Numbered from the stretch's first letter, positions 11,060-23,564 are shown. The stretch is DNA of 64,000 nt from Eunapius fragilis (GCA_963681505.1 OY811989.1:3093314-3157313), one strand, 5' to 3'. Notes: generated by a model not told the origin, from the sequence alone. Translations and numbers: made by a program.

Positions 11060-11374
11060 CGATCGAGATCGATTCTGCCATGGTCTGGGCACGATACGGT
11101 CAACAAATAATTAATGTTGTCGGGTTCCGATGACCACGTTTCCAATTTGCTGATGCGGATTACTTGGCGTGGAACCGGTTTGGGAAGGCTAAAATGTTAT
11201 ACAACTTTCAATACCACTTTTTTTTTGACCTGGTTATTTTGCCCGCATGACCATATTTGGAAACATTTGATACGTCCTTTTTTTGTTGCGGTCATTTGAC
11301 CCCCAAATATACAAACCCACCATTTGTTTTGGTACACCTTATTGGTTTGATATACTTTTGTCCGCATAGTCTTT
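11060..11374 (+). repeat. Dispersed repeat, copy 1
   Basis: The segment from CGATCGAGATC to TATACTTTTGTCCGCA recurs in the same orientation at 25382-25735 with scattered differences and small indels. It contains poly-T/pyrimidine stretches and no credible frame. It is a non-autonomous interspersed repeat of unknown class. No inverted ends were found. Confidence 0.85.
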
Positions 11375-11479
11375 TGACATTTCATTGTATTTCCCTAGTA
11401 CATGTACCTGCAGGTAGTGAACAAATGTATATGAGTTATCATTCTCACCACAACGTTTTATGAATATTAATTAACATCC

Positions 11480-11660
11480 TCATCACAAGGTTGTTTTGGC
11501 TCACTACAACTTCTCAACAGGTTGTAACAAGCTGGGAACAGTTTCAAATACTTCCTAGTGACAAGCCAATAACAAGTTTGTTAACATGGTTCGTACAACC
11601 TTGTTAGATGGTTGAAACAACCTTGTGAACAAGGTTGCTACAAGCTTGTCACCAGCTAGC
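11480..11660. repeat. Cluster of ACAAGGTTG / CAACCTTGT motifs
   Basis: The short motif ACAAGGTTGT and its complement occur many times in both directions over about 180 bp. This suggests a decayed foldback element or a local motif expansion. Boundaries are not clear. Confidence 0.35.
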
Positions 11661-12880
11661 CATTTTTACTTGGGACTATGCCCTCTTCCCCATCACTGTC
11701 CCCTCCTCCCTATCACCGTCCCCTCCTTCCCATTGCATCATGTTGTCATATCCTGGCAGATTGTTTTTCCCCAACTGGTATTGTATTCTCAGGGTATTCC
11801 AATCTGGTCAGTTGAAAAAAAAACTCCTCTTGAGTGTTAATGAAGTGTGCATACCCAGGTGGTCTGCCAGCAGCTCAGGTTCCATGCTCAGTGGGACTAC
11901 CAGGGATTGGACCCACCTTGATGAACAGTGTGGCGTACATGGACTGCTAGCCACCCTCCAGGTGACAATCTCAAATGGAAAGCTTTGTGTGGTCATACAA
12001 TGCCTACAGAATATGCAGACTGTGACATTTGTATTTGGTTATGTACATGTATGGTGTTGTCACAAGTTTGTATGTTTATGTATCAAATGTATTGTAAAAG
12101 GGCAAAGAGCTGGTACATGTATTAGAGAAGTAACTCAGGTCTTTGTGGTTTCATATGTACCGCCTATTTAATTAGGAGGGTTATTAGTTGTGGGTTTTAT
12201 GTAAACTTTAATTTAAGTTCCTTTCGTTAAGTTGGTTTAATATTGCTTACACAGGTTTCCTTGCAATTTTGAAATCAACACCCAGATATCCAAGATTCAA
12301 ACATACCATCATTATAATAGATTTAGAGGCTACTGCAAAATTGAATACCTCTGTTATCCAATAACTTTGATTATAAGGTTTTTTTTACTCCGTCTTGAAT
12401 AATTTTGATTGAAAATTTCCCATACATTCCTTATTACTAAATGCAAAAATATATATGATCGTTAAAGTACATCATCTGCAGACTTAAATACTTAAAAAGT
12501 AAAGTTAATTAATGGTTGGTATCAACAATAGTTGTGGAAGTTCTAGGAGTGAAACACTAATTCACCATGTGAGAATATTGTTAAGTATTACATGTACTTG
12601 TTTCATTGGTTTTTGTGTTTCGAATGATTAAAAAATCATGCATGCAATTGTGCTGGGGACAAACATTAGGTCACTTCACCGCTACTTGTTTTATGCTGAT
12701 GTAAATGCAAAGGACAGTGCACGTCCTGGGTGCAAAACACAAGAAGTACTGTGGAAACGTAGCGTAAATACAGGACATGCATGTAATTGTATTAAAAAAT
12801 AATATATGACACATTCCATGAGAATTTTGGACTTGTGGATTTATAATATTATGGGAGGTGCATTGGCATGAAAATTGTAT
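11661..12880. other. No gene supported
   Basis: A 178-codon open frame (11635-12171) exists, but it has low-complexity, cysteine-spaced content and no recognisable domain. I do not call it a gene. No repeats were detected. Confidence 0.35.
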
Positions 12881-13440
12881 TTAACTCTTTGAACGCCAAG
12901 TTCGTTTATGCATGCAACACACAAACGTTACACCATTCATGCATGATTTAGATCTTGCTTGCAAGAATGTGTTGACAAGTCACAACTAGATGATGCATGC
13001 GTATGCTTGCTGAACTTGTAGCCATTTAAGTACATGTACGAAGTATTCTCGCACTACCTAAAGAACCCCATTATTCGAATGACCTCACTTCACTTCACTA
13101 ATGCACCACTTTATGTACTCTAAGAACAAGAATGTGTATCCCAGATCAGTGTAGTATATGTCACTCCTCCACCTTTTGCTAACTCGTATTATGGATTGTT
13201 GCAACAAAAGGTACCAGCAAGTTACAATTTGGACACACAAAATGTGCTTACACCGGGCCCAAATATGTTCAAATTTTTTTATGACAATGAGGTTACTTAC
13301 AATGGTCAGTATTGCACTTGTATCGTCTACAATGGTAATCAAGGTGATTTTGATCCACACCACATGCATGAATGGTGAGGCAGATTATTGTCATTTAGTG
13401 AGCATGTATGCATATATGCACTTGGCGTTCAAAGAGTTAA
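12881..13440. mobile_element. piggyBac-like MITE (560 bp with TTAA ends)
   Basis: The left end TTAACTCTTTGAACGCCAAG (12881) and the right end, its exact complement CTTGGCGTTCAAAGAGTTAA (13421-13440), are 20-bp perfect inverted repeats. Similarity extends further inward in weaker form. Each end begins with TTAA, the target site of piggyBac elements, and CTCTTTGAACGCCA resembles piggyBac termini. The interior has short open frames only, so it would depend on a transposase made elsewhere. Confidence 0.85.
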
Positions 13441-14013
13441 GAATTTATAAGTACCAGACGCATAAAGTACAAAGCAAATCTCATTACATCTCATGAAAAC
13501 ATACCTCCATGAATAATCAGTTTCCACCGAACAAGTTTATGGTGACCATCCAGATGCCTAGATGTAGGATTATATAATATCCAAATATGCACTGGACAAA
13601 GTGGAGCAAAATGCTAAAAAGGGTTTTAGTGGAATGCATGAGTATAAAAATCTGTTGCCCAAAAAGTTTGTGTTGGTTGTTAGTTGCACTTCATTAGAAG
13701 ATCTTATCACACCTAACACATGCGACAAAATAGCATTTTATAAAATAGTAAAACTTGATATATACATGTACAGCTAAGTCTAATTGATGTAAATCTAACG
13801 GGCAACAATCTTTTATTATTGCAGCATCACTCTGGGTGTTCTAAATTAGCCAACAGTTTTGTATTGTGCAATACAAATGAAATATAAGAGTGCAGCTACA
13901 TGTCTATATGGATGCAAATATTGAGATTGAGTTATTCAAGTCTACGCTAGTGGTTGAAATCTTTAAATACTACACTGGTGTAAATTTAAACAATTGCTAT
14001 GTGATTGACTTAC
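13441..14013. other. No gene supported
   Basis: Sequence between the piggyBac-like MITE and the integrase-family fragment. It probably includes intron sequence of the latter gene, whose downstream catalytic exons were not located. Confidence 0.3.
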
Positions 14014-14720
14014 CACAATGCATTAGGACCTGGTACATGATAAGCTCTGCGATATGTAACAGTAGTAAAGCTTCGTAACATTCTCCCCAGTGATCAATAC
14101 AGTGAAGAGATTGTAGAACTCTTGTTCTTTGAACATATATTTGTCTTGTACGCAATGCTCCAATAACCATTTGCACACCAATATCAGGAGTAACCTAACA
14201 AAAGAGTGAAGTATTTAATATGAAAACCTTATTGCAGATCAAAACATGTGTACCTGTAAAATTTCCGAAATAAGATGATCAAGCTGGTCATCTGTGAGTT
14301 CACTAAATAAGCTTCCACGAGGCAAATTATATTGCTGACGATACCTTCTCAATGTCCGTGACGATACATTAAAAATCCGAGCCATGGACTCATATGTGTA
14401 GACCAACTCCATCATTTCTTCAATCTGGCTTGCTGGAATCAAATAAGGTGGTCTTCCAAATCTGGGTTGTGAATATTCCTCTAGTACCTCTTAACAACAA
14501 CACTCTTTCCTCAAAATGGTCAAAGAACGTTCTCATTTGAGAAACTAATCCATGCGCTTCTTGAACTTCAATTTCGCCAGCAACGTCTTGCAATTGCTCA
14601 GCGGATGTGGGTCCAGTCAATAAAGAATGAAAAAGACGAAAATAATTTTCCAGCGTTGTCAAGAGGGAATCCGCAAGTCGCAAGTCATCAGTATTCCAAT
14701 TTAGCTGAAGCACCTCTAAG
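14014..14720 (-). pseudogene. Integrase-core-family gene fragment (HTH N-terminus plus start of catalytic region)
   Basis: On the minus strand an exon ends at 14254 with CAG|GTACAC. It encodes a leader, then RFGRPPYLIPASQIEEMM, a helix-turn-helix (SMARIFNVSSRTLRRYRQQY) and a SELTDDQLDHLI segment. The next exon (14194-14014, AG|GTTACT to TG|GTAAGT) ends in RRAYHVPGPNALW. In a widespread animal family of integrase-core proteins this block leads directly into the first catalytic Asp (HIDG). Frame changes are needed near 14460 and near 14085 (GGGGA run), so the copy looks broken. The catalytic exons beyond were not found. The upstream region encodes LRLADSLLTTLENYF..., a helical leader. The family is recalled from motif order and not verified. 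Confidence 0.6.
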
Positions 14721-15794
14721 AAACCAGCAATGTTCTCTATACATCTGCCAAGGAAGAAATTCCACGTTCGGATTGCATTCCTTCAAAAGCGCGCTTTCAT
14801 TAGAAAAATGGATATACATGTAATTTTTAAGTTAGCCTATATTGTGATAGCATTATTGACGTATACCGTACACAATGTACACGGTTACACCTACAAAATT
14901 ACAAAACGAAGGCGCTCGAAGCACTCTCGAATCAGCACCTAAACAATGATCCGACCTCAAGGTCCAGCTCTGACATATGTATGCATGGCCTTATAAAATT
15001 CGGAGATGCGTCACAATCCTATCAGGGTCGCTTACAGGTCAGCAGGACCGGGACTAACATATGACTATACTAGTAAGCTTAATTTGCAACGGAGTTCTGT
15101 ATGACCCTGCTAATAATCTATGCTTGAGCTTAAGCATGGCCTTTGTCTTTTCAAACTTCTGGAGGAATGGGGATATTGCTTTGCCACCTTGCTGCGTCCC
15201 TTCTTTGCTCTTCCATAATGTGCATGGTCACACTGTCCATTATAATTACCTTACCATGGACATAGCTGCTGCTAAAGCCAGCCTCCCTGTCAGCTGAATA
15301 ACCAACTACTGCGTTTGGTATGCTTCTGTTGATTTTTATGTCACTCATTTGTGTATCAGATCATGCATGAATTACCCTCAAAAATAATAATAAGGTATAT
15401 AGATACTGCATGGTGCAATACCTTGAAGAAAGAGGGAGGTTTGTTTCTGGCAGCTGGTGTCAAATTGCATCTGAATCTCACATTTCATCACATCAATCCA
15501 GGTTCTTTGGTAATTGTGCCCCACAGAACACCATTGGGCATGTCACAGAAGCCACATCTGTTCAGCATGACTCCCGTCTCTTGAAGGCATTTTATGCATT
15601 ATAGTACTAACACTTCGTCACATTCCCTCTTATGCTTTGCCTGCATTCGCTTGTCTTTTACAACACCCTGTAGGCATGGATCAAGTTCTTATTGTGCCTA
15701 AATGTTATCTACCATAAGCCTATTGACCTCTTTGGTTCAATTTTGTTTTGTGATATAACCCCAAACTGGCCTCTTCCACCAAAATAACTTGCGA
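14721..15794. other. No gene supported
   Basis: Only short unsupported open frames. No splice-consistent coding blocks or inverted ends were noticed. Confidence 0.3.
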
Positions 15795-15799
15795 GTTAC

Positions 15800-15990
15800 G
15801 AGTGGTCCCTCGCGAGTACCCACACGCACGCACGCAAAGCACACGCGAGTACCCACACGCATGCACAGCACACGCGAGTATCCACACGCACGCACGCAAA
15901 GCACACGCGAGTATCCACACGCATGCACAGCACACGCGAGTATCCACACGCACGCACGCAAAGCACACGCGAGTACCCACACGTTCTGCA
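15800..15990 (+). repeat. Minisatellite, ~29/33-bp alternating units
   Basis: About six units of the form CACACGCGAGTAYCCACACGC followed by either ATGCACAG or ACGCACGCAAAG. CG/CA-rich and Z-DNA-prone. Open frames on both strands here are products of the repeat. Confidence 0.9.
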
Positions 15991-17097
15991 CTCGCAAATT
16001 ACATACATGTGATAGGCATACGCGTACGCGAGTACCTAAAGATGCTGCTGTTTGTTTTTATTTTATAAATAACCAACCTGCCTGGCACCCACAGTGAATT
16101 ATCAACTTGAAACGATCTAATACCTGCACTAAGCGCACGAGAGATCGACCGGCAGGACTATATCTATATGCTAAAGAGCTAGATCGACTAAATTAATTGG
16201 GTGGGACTGGGTACTCAAGCTCTTCTATACTGAATTAGTATTCGATTACAGTTTATTACACAAAAACAAATAACAGTAGGATAAAGAGGGCGTTTTATTC
16301 TGGTTTGTGTTGACAACCCAGGAATTTAGTCTGATGTAGAGATACCAGTCCCTGTAGGTACATGTAAATGCACAAGCTGATACATCCTATCTACTAATGA
16401 TGCATGGCTCTGGCCCTCACTAGGGTGACGTAAAGATGCCATAAAAGACGGTTACTTCAAAGCGACCGTAATAATTGACCAAAACAGAAAGTGTGGGAGT
16501 GTGACATGTACCATTCTGTATTTCCTCTATACATGTTACTTGTGATGTGACTGTGAGGACAGCAACCATAACACACCATCATATTATAAATGTATGGACA
16601 ATTAATATCATAAATGAGAACCACATCAGCCACCATCAGGTATTCATTATAAAGGACATATGGCCATGTACATAAGAACAACAATGTCCTGTAGAGTATT
16701 CTTACAACAGCAGGTGGCGGATTGGGCCTGAGTAAAAATGATTGCATGCATGCACTGATAAAATAACCTCTGTCATGGCAATGACATTTTAAAAAAAATT
16801 AGAATGTGTTTCTTGCTTACATAAACACCTACAGTTGACAATGTTCATCACTCCAACCATAGGGCAATGTGAAGCCACACCTGCATTAGGTATTACTCTA
16901 ATTAAAAGACAACAAATCACCAGACACCAAGGATACTGGGCTAACATTACCTCGGAATAACCTCTAATTAGCACAGGCCTTTGGCATGGGTACAACACAA
17001 TAGCCGCAAAGGCTATAGGTACAACCTAGCTGCTGAGGCTACCAGCTAGCATAACACCCATGCACAGGCACTGTTCTACATGATAAAAATGCACATG
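15991..17097. other. No gene supported
   Basis: Ordinary AT-rich DNA with a few short open frames. Nothing recognised. Confidence 0.3.
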
Positions 17098-17592
17098 TTT
17101 GATGCCCTGTCTTAGCTTACAGTCAGCATGACATCAGTACAACCCAAAACCCGTCCTGGACATAGAGACTGTTGGTAGGAACTAGGTCACATTGTACCTG
17201 TGTTCATGAACTGCCCCTAATTTGATACAGGGAGGTGTTTATAAGGTCTTTGGGTCCCCAGCCCTTACATAATGGAAACGTTCTAAGCTACCTAGACAAA
17301 GACGTCATGGTAATAAGACTGGTGCCAATACACAAAGCTTCAGGGACATTGGGAGAGTGTTCCTGAGTGTTTTCCTGACATTGCTATCAATGCAATAACA
17401 ATACCATTGGTATGCCCTATGTTCATGCACACGTTTCAAGACCTGTCTTAGCTAATTGTCAGCATGACATCAGTACAACCCAAAACCCATCCTGGACATG
17501 GAGACTGTTGGTAGGAACTAGGTCACATTGTGCCTGTGTTGTGCCTGTGTTCATGAGCTGCCCCTAATTTGATACAGGGAGGTGTTTATAAG
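17098..17592 (+). repeat. Direct duplication of a ~150-bp block, with a third partial copy
   Basis: The block starting at CTGTCTTAGCTTACAGTCAGCATGA-type sequence (17108) and ending at GGAGGTGTTTATAAGG (17249) is repeated at about 17450-17592. A shortened copy lies at 18026-18075, each preceded by ATGCCCTATGTTCATGCA-like text in the last two. Spacing is about 345 bp. It may be a tandem array interrupted by the foldback at 17654 and later DNA. Confidence 0.85.
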
Positions 17593-17653
17593 GCCGGTGT
17601 AATATAACTATCCCCTTCTACATGTGACCTATTCTGCAAGTATTTTGCTATTC

Positions 17654-17736
17654 TCGTACCCAGACCCAAAGTCGCAGCTGCAGATTAATTACATCAGCGC
17701 TACGCGCCCCGCAGCTGCGTGTGGGTCTGGGTACGA
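17654..17736. repeat. Short foldback (hairpin) element
   Basis: TCGTACCCAGACCCA...CGCAGCTGC at the left is matched in reverse by GCAGCTGCGTG...GGGTCTGGGTACGA at the right, with about 30 bp between the arms. It would form a strong stem. Probably a tiny MITE. Confidence 0.75.
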
Positions 17737-18494
17737 AACTATTTCCACGCTGTGGTACGAATTCAATTTTCGTGAGAGGATATGCTTTGTTCTGATAGCA
17801 AGTGTCAGATGATAATTTTATTTGCGTGCAAAAACAGTGCATGCCATTAATCATACGAGACCATATGTTAAAACTGAATATGCGTGTATGCATGTTTATT
17901 GATTGATCAATGCTGAAAAATACATTGAACATCGCCACAGACCTTTCGCAGGGTCGGTGGGCGGGGGGGGGGGGGGGGGGATTTGCTATGGCTACTATTG
18001 GTATGCCCTATGTTCATGCATACGTTTTAAGCCCGTCTTAGCTGACTGTCAGCATGACATCAGTACAACCCAATGGTAGCCATTGAATAATATTAATAGT
18101 TATATCATATTGACGACAGCTACAGGTGAAAATACCCTTCATGATGCTTATAAAGCGACCCTGTTAGTGACAGTTACATGCAATTTGCATGTTTTTACCA
18201 AAGACAAAGTGCATAGAATAAAAGGCGGTTGGGGCCGGGTTTTTTTCCCCACAAGGTCCCACACTAGGGGCAGCTTATAGTGGTTCTATTGCTGGTTTGA
18301 AGGCCCCCCCCCCCCCCCCCCCCCCCAGCATGTATTCCTGTATCCGCCCCTGGTTTCCCAATTTTCCGCAAAAATTACACGGACTCAAATCCGTTCGTGA
18401 ACAAATATCTTGCACGTGTTCTTTCTTGACAAAGATGAACTCGAGGTACCGTTTTCAACATTCGTTTTAAGCAGAGCGTCAACGACCGGAACAA
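17737..18494. other. Noncoding, with poly-G/poly-C tracts and a solo hAT-like end
   Basis: A ~20-bp G run lies at about 17962-17980 and a ~23-bp C run at 18304-18326. The C run is followed by CTGTATCCGCCCCTG (ending 18352), which read in reverse is CAGGGGCGGATACAG, a hAT-type terminus. No partner end was found. Confidence 0.4.
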
Positions 18495-19077
18495 TTGCAT
18501 TGTCCTTCTTTGCCAGATCCAGTAAGAGAATTACAAGCTGCCTCGCGATCGGACGCTCCAGGACCCTCACGACCAAATCCTTATATTCATAACACACCTT
18601 CATTTTTAAATCGGGCGCAGGCGTCAACATTTAGTGCTGATATTCAGAGACCTTTGCGACTGCAGAATTCATCCTACACTTTCTCAACTCAGTCAACTGA
18701 TTATCCATTTCAATCCAATCCTTCGACATCAACACAGTTTGTTAATAGTTCACACCAATCTCAAGAGATGTGCAGTTGCTTTCCTGGATTGTACAATAGA
18801 CCGAGAAGTATAAAGAAAAGAGCTGTGCCGTACAGTACCAGTAGACCTCATCAAAAGAAATCGGCTGTAAAAAAACTTCTTACGCAACATCGCTTTGGTG
18901 TCTCCTAACGAAACAGTAGTACCAAAAGGGAGCATCAGGCATGAGCTCTACGACCATGGACGTATCATAGACATGTTTGAATTCAACGGAGCCTGGGATG
19001 CTATCCAGACAACGGATGCCTTAAAGCGTGCATTTTCCGCAGTACTGGGCCGGATTCACAAAGTCCATCATCAAGGT
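18495..19077 (+). pseudogene. Gene fragment of unassigned family, serine-rich leader then conserved block
   Basis: A 137-codon frame from 18495 encodes a Ser/Pro/Gln-rich leader and ends in a basic stretch (RPHQKKSAVKKLL). The reading continues after a one-frame change near 18900 in NETVVPKGSIRHELYDHG and FEFNGAWDAIQTTDALKRAF. A splice donor follows CATCAAG|GTAGGT at 19076. The second block has the amphipathic, gap-free look of a real domain. Its arrangement reminds me of the region preceding HECT-like domains in G2E3-like transposon-associated proteins, but that is a weak inference. No downstream exon was linked with confidence (see 21670-21906). Confidence 0.4.
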
Positions 19078-19239
19078 AGGTTTATTGTCAGACACAGCGA
19101 GGGCTGGATTATAAAAATGGGATTTATAAGGAAATATCTATTTTATCGGACTACATGTGTCTTGGCCTACTTTCAGATTTAGATAATGCATGTGTTTACT
19201 TGTAATAATATTCACAGTAGGTTGTATACACAAGACCTG

Positions 19240-20747
19240 ATGGTAACGGCTCACTAATAAGACCACCCAGGGACAATCAGATCTTGTGGTAAAACTCGCT
19301 AATACGACCTTTTCTGCTTAGATGATAGAGTAGGGGATTGGCAAAGGTATCACGGACAATCCGAGTAAAACCACAGATACCATGTAAGTGCTGGTAGGCC
19401 CTCTGCTACTACAATTGTTCTGTACAAATAGACTTCAAACAACACTTGCATTTAATTATGGAGTTGAAGTCATGTGTGATCTATTTTCTATTTTTTAAGT
19501 GTCTTCTTATAGTAACATTCCTGTACTGCATGCTTAATCCCAGGCATTGGCCAATGGAAATCAGTACCCTAACAGTAATCCATAGTTTGACAATCCCTGG
19601 CATATCCACCAATTTTACAGCCGCTCCATTGTTTTGACTCTGCTGCATTGATACTAGGGACCCTATATCTGCCTTCCTATCTGCCTCTGTCACTGCCCCT
19701 TCTCTGCCTCCTTTAATTATCTGCTCCTGTCACTGCCCCGTCTCCCCTCTCTGCCTCTATCACTGCCCCCTCTGCCCCTATCACTGCCCCCTTTGCCCCT
19801 ATCGCTGCCCCCTCTGCCCCTATCACTGCCCCCTCTGCCTCTATCACTGCCCCCTGTGCCCCTATCACTGCCCCCTCTGCCTCTATCACTGCTCCCTCTG
19901 CCTCTATCACTGCCCCTATCTTCTGCCTATGTAAATGATCCTGTCAGTTAAGCCTCTTCAGTTACTAACAGGCAGTGAGAGAGGCAGGTATCAAAGGGAA
20001 GTGACTTAGGCAGATAAGGGCAGGAGTGACAGAGGCAGATACATGTAGGAGCAGTGAAAGAGGCTGTGATCTAGTCAGATGTGGATCAGGACACTGAGTC
20101 GCTTTTGTTTCTTTCATTGCACATCCAAGTTTTAATTATCTTCCACCCATACATGTGTGTGCAAAAATTCATAACTCAGCCTAAAAGCATAAGTTGAAGA
20201 AAAAAAATTCATAGCGGCACTTTTCAACTCCTGTACTACTCATAACAAATTTTTAAAAAGCCTACGGCAAGACTACAACTATGAAACTCCCCACAAAAGC
20301 ATAGTATCGTAATTCATGAACCTACCACTTACTAGTGAGTTTCCTGCCTTTCGAATTCGAAATGTGCTTTGATTAGAATACCTGATTAGCAGTGAACAAA
20401 AAACAATGTACATGTAACAAAAATAACGGCTGGAACAAGGATGAACAATTATTGTAAAGCAAGCTTAGAGCTGGCTCGTGTGTGCATAGGCATTGCTAAC
20501 TCCAGTAGTATGGGATTGTCGTTTTCCCCCGCAATCGAATGCATGGTGGTTGTTACAGCTACTAACTGTATTAGGAATCCACTTCATTGATCGCCTGTTC
20601 AGAGAAAGAAAGGTACACACAAAAACGCCCCCCAAAATTTACGTACCACTGGTCTTATTAGACAGTGGTTGGATTGGCAAAGTGGTCGTATGATTGGGCG
20701 GTTTAGTGGTCTTATTACCAGGTGGTCTTATTTGTGAGCCGCTACTG
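19240..20747. mobile_element. Mariner-like non-autonomous element (~1.5 kb)
   Basis: The left end CGGCTCACTAATAAGACCACC (19247 onward) is mirrored by the right end, which in reverse reads CGGCTCACAAATAAGACCACC (20742 downward). The right end continues GTAGCGG outward as CAGTAGCGG, followed by TA, as in Tc1/mariner termini. Both ends carry extra AATAAGACCAC/AATACGACC motifs inside. The interior lacks a transposase and contains a pyrimidine-rich minisatellite. The left boundary is less certain than the right. Confidence 0.6.
19690..19920. repeat. Minisatellite, ~12/24-bp units (CTGCCCCTATCA / CTGCCCCCTCTGCC)
   Basis: About eighteen imperfect units of CTGCC-CCTATCACTGCCCC type. The minus-strand reading (EGAVIGAEGA-like repeats) is a by-product of the 12-bp periodicity and not a gene. 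Confidence 0.9.
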
Positions 20748-20883
20748 TACATGTACACATGATTTGCAGATGCACGTAAGTAGAGAAGGCATCAAGCTAT
20801 ATATGCCTGTCAATTAATAATTAGCACCTATGTTTGAAATTTTAAATAATGCCCCAGTTGCCCTATCCCTTAATAGTCTGATG

Positions 20884-21219
20884 TAGCCACACCCTCGTGC
20901 TTTGCAGAGGGTCTGGAGACATTGCTATACCAAATCTGTTCTGTTTAGTTTTTAAATAATTACAAATTATTAACATTACCTTACCTTACGAGGAATGTAA
21001 TTACAAATGTAGATACTGGAAAGGCCTGCAGCAGATGTTGCTAAATACGTTTAAAAGGAAGCTTTTGTAGCTGCAATAACAGGTCTGACTCATCATTCCA
21101 GGTGTAGAAATTTCAGAGACTGTAACACTCAACTCTGGCATGTTATATAAGTTCATGTAACATAATTGCATTCATCGTAACGTCTCCAGACCCTCTGTAA
21201 AGTGTGAAGGTGTGGCTTC
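20884..21219. mobile_element. MITE with ~38-bp inverted ends
   Basis: GCCACACCCTCGTGCTTTGC at 20887, continuing AGAGGGTCTGGAGAC, is mirrored at 21181-21217 with a few mismatches. The element is about 336 bp with no coding capacity. The class is not determined, and a target duplication is not clear. Confidence 0.75.
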
Positions 21220-21669
21220 CACTGAATATCATTGCTCTTGTTCAATTTTGATTTGATTGTCTCAATTAACAAAGGTGATAAGAAAGGAAGAAAAACGCAC
21301 TCATTAGTTGTCTGCAACATAGGGGTGGGGGAGGTGTCACCGGAACTCAGCCTTTTCTCATCACACACAGTTACGTTATAATTTAGCTACAAGAACATCT
21401 GAAAATATGCTACACAGCGCATGTGATGCCATATTGTATGTTGCATATGTGACTGGGGTCAGGGAAAGCTAAGCAGGTACGGCTTGTACAAGTGGTAAGT
21501 AATTAACACAATATCCATTAATTTATATGAACATGAATAGTTAAGCATACAAGTCAATCAGTTATATTGACTGGGTTACTGTGTAAGAAGCAAGAGAATA
21601 TGAAGATCTACATCCATATAACTTATTTATGATGACCTTTTTTTAGATTCACTGTCATGAGAGCTTGCT

Positions 21670-21906
21670 ATGGTCGTCTACATGTTCCAAATGTTATGTC
21701 ATTTATGGACTCCTGATAAAATTAAGGCCCTAACACCTAATGGAGACTTATATCTTCAAGCAACATCGCCACTAAAAAATAGAACAGATGAGGATAAAGA
21801 TGAACTTGAAGATGCATCAGGCATTAGTAACGAAGAACGAGATAATATGTGGGAATCCAGCAAGGATACCTCAGATACAAGTGAAAACACACCAATGAAT
21901 GAAGAG
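21670..21906 (+). CDS. Possible exon, acidic, unidentified
   Basis: An open frame encodes LWTPDKIKALTPNGDLYLQA and then a strongly acidic Ser/Asp/Glu tail. It ends at GAAGAG|GTACAT, a plausible donor. The composition is unlike random AT-rich frames nearby. I cannot assign a family. It may belong to the same transcript as 18495-19077, on the same strand. Confidence 0.3.
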
Positions 21907-21969
21907 GTACATGCATGTGGTTATGTTATTATTACAGTCCAATCAAATCAATTTGCAAGTTACTAAAAC

Positions 21970-23560
21970 TTATCTTTAGCTTCAAGTTCTTTGTTTGGCA
22001 AGTTCAGTCAAAAATATTGCCCTTGGGATTTGATTGGAAATATTGAAAGTAAATAACAGGGTTAACTATGTAATGAAATAAACATGGAAGATTGTATAAA
22101 TGCTTATATGCACTTGTTTTCAGTCAGATTCAAAAGAGGCCAATGGGGATAGGTTAGGATTTGGGCAAGGATGACTTGCCAAACTGTTTTAAAATCAATA
22201 AATTGCCAGTTAATTTACATACTTCATGATCTAAATACATGTACAATGTCAAAAGTTAAAGGAATTGTATCGCAAAGCAAGGAAACTTGCTTGGTGATCT
22301 GTGCAGTTAATCCATGTAGCTGTAAGTAAGACAATTGGTCTGTAAAATTATTGCCTAAATTCAAGTACTTTGGTGTCTGCTTGCATTAAAATTGTACGTG
22401 AAAGGAGCGAATAGACCACAGGCAGGTGGGAGTCTAATTAAGAATTGTGTCCTTATCATACACTAGGCAACATGTAGCACATATTAGCATTTTTGTAAAT
22501 ATCTTGTATAACATCATAAACTAATGCTTTATGAACTTATGGTAAGATTCATTGATTTGCAATTAAGAGTAAATTTATCATGACTGTTGATTAAAAATTG
22601 TAATGAGATTTAGTGTTCCTTAATAGGGTGTGTTCCACATTTGGTTCCTTTGCTCTAATTAAAGATGGGTTGCAGCTTTAGCTACTCAACGTTTCTTAAA
22701 GTATTGAATTAATTGAATTAAATGTTAATTTAGAGGTTTAAATTTGGCCAGTTGGAATTATTGAAATGTAATAACTGCTTTCCTTCATTGTTAACCTTTT
22801 TTAACTCCAGACGTCCTACACATAGGAAGCAGGCTAAATTTCATATTTAGCAAACCCATATGAACAGAGAACAAACCAAAAACTCATTGTACTGTAGAAA
22901 TGGTTATCAATTCAGAAAATAGTGGTACTTAATTGCAATTCTTGAATGTCAATTGTCAAATACAGTCAATAAGTACTGCATTGCCAGAATAACAAAATTA
23001 AAAGAAGACAGATATTTTGCACTAAGCAAATATAAAAGTACATTGCAGATTTTGAATGTGCTAGTTCCACAAGGGTTTGAAAGATACGTATTTGTCAGTC
23101 ACATGTTACTGGAATAGTCGAGTGAATGGACAAAATATTGAAAACCTACAGTATGTTTTCAGTACAAATGGCAAAACCAATAAGGGTTAAAACACCGCCA
23201 TAGAATGTATAAAGTAATCCACACATCAAGCTTAAAAAGTATTCAATACTTGTCATACATTTTTTTCTGTGACATGTGACAAATAAATTGTCTATAAAAA
23301 TATATAATAATCCTTTTTTTTGCATCTTGCGACCAAGGGTGTGATTTAATCAATAGATTGACAGTTGGTAAATTTAGCATGATAGTGTCGTCAAATCAAC
23401 AGTGGATAAATGGATGCATTTCAATTTATAAAGAATTTTCAAATATTGGTTCTACGTGTACAACTTGGCTCTGGAGATTAAAGGCTAATGTTGCACACTT
23501 ATTGATAGAAATTAGTGGAGACTTTGGAATTGCACACTTTGGACCAACATATACATAGGT
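21970..23560. other. No gene seen
   Basis: Uniform AT-rich intergenic sequence without supported frames or repeats. Confidence 0.45.
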
Positions 23561-23564
23561 AGTA

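Noticed and set aside
11635..12171. 178-codon open frame as a gene
   Set aside because: No recognisable domain, no splice support and unremarkable composition in AT-rich DNA.
15720..16097. Cys/Val-rich and His/Thr-rich open frames
   Set aside because: Both strands and several frames are open because of the minisatellite. No evidence of coding.
19713..19910. EGAVIGAEGA repeat protein on the minus strand
   Set aside because: A by-product of the 12-bp minisatellite.
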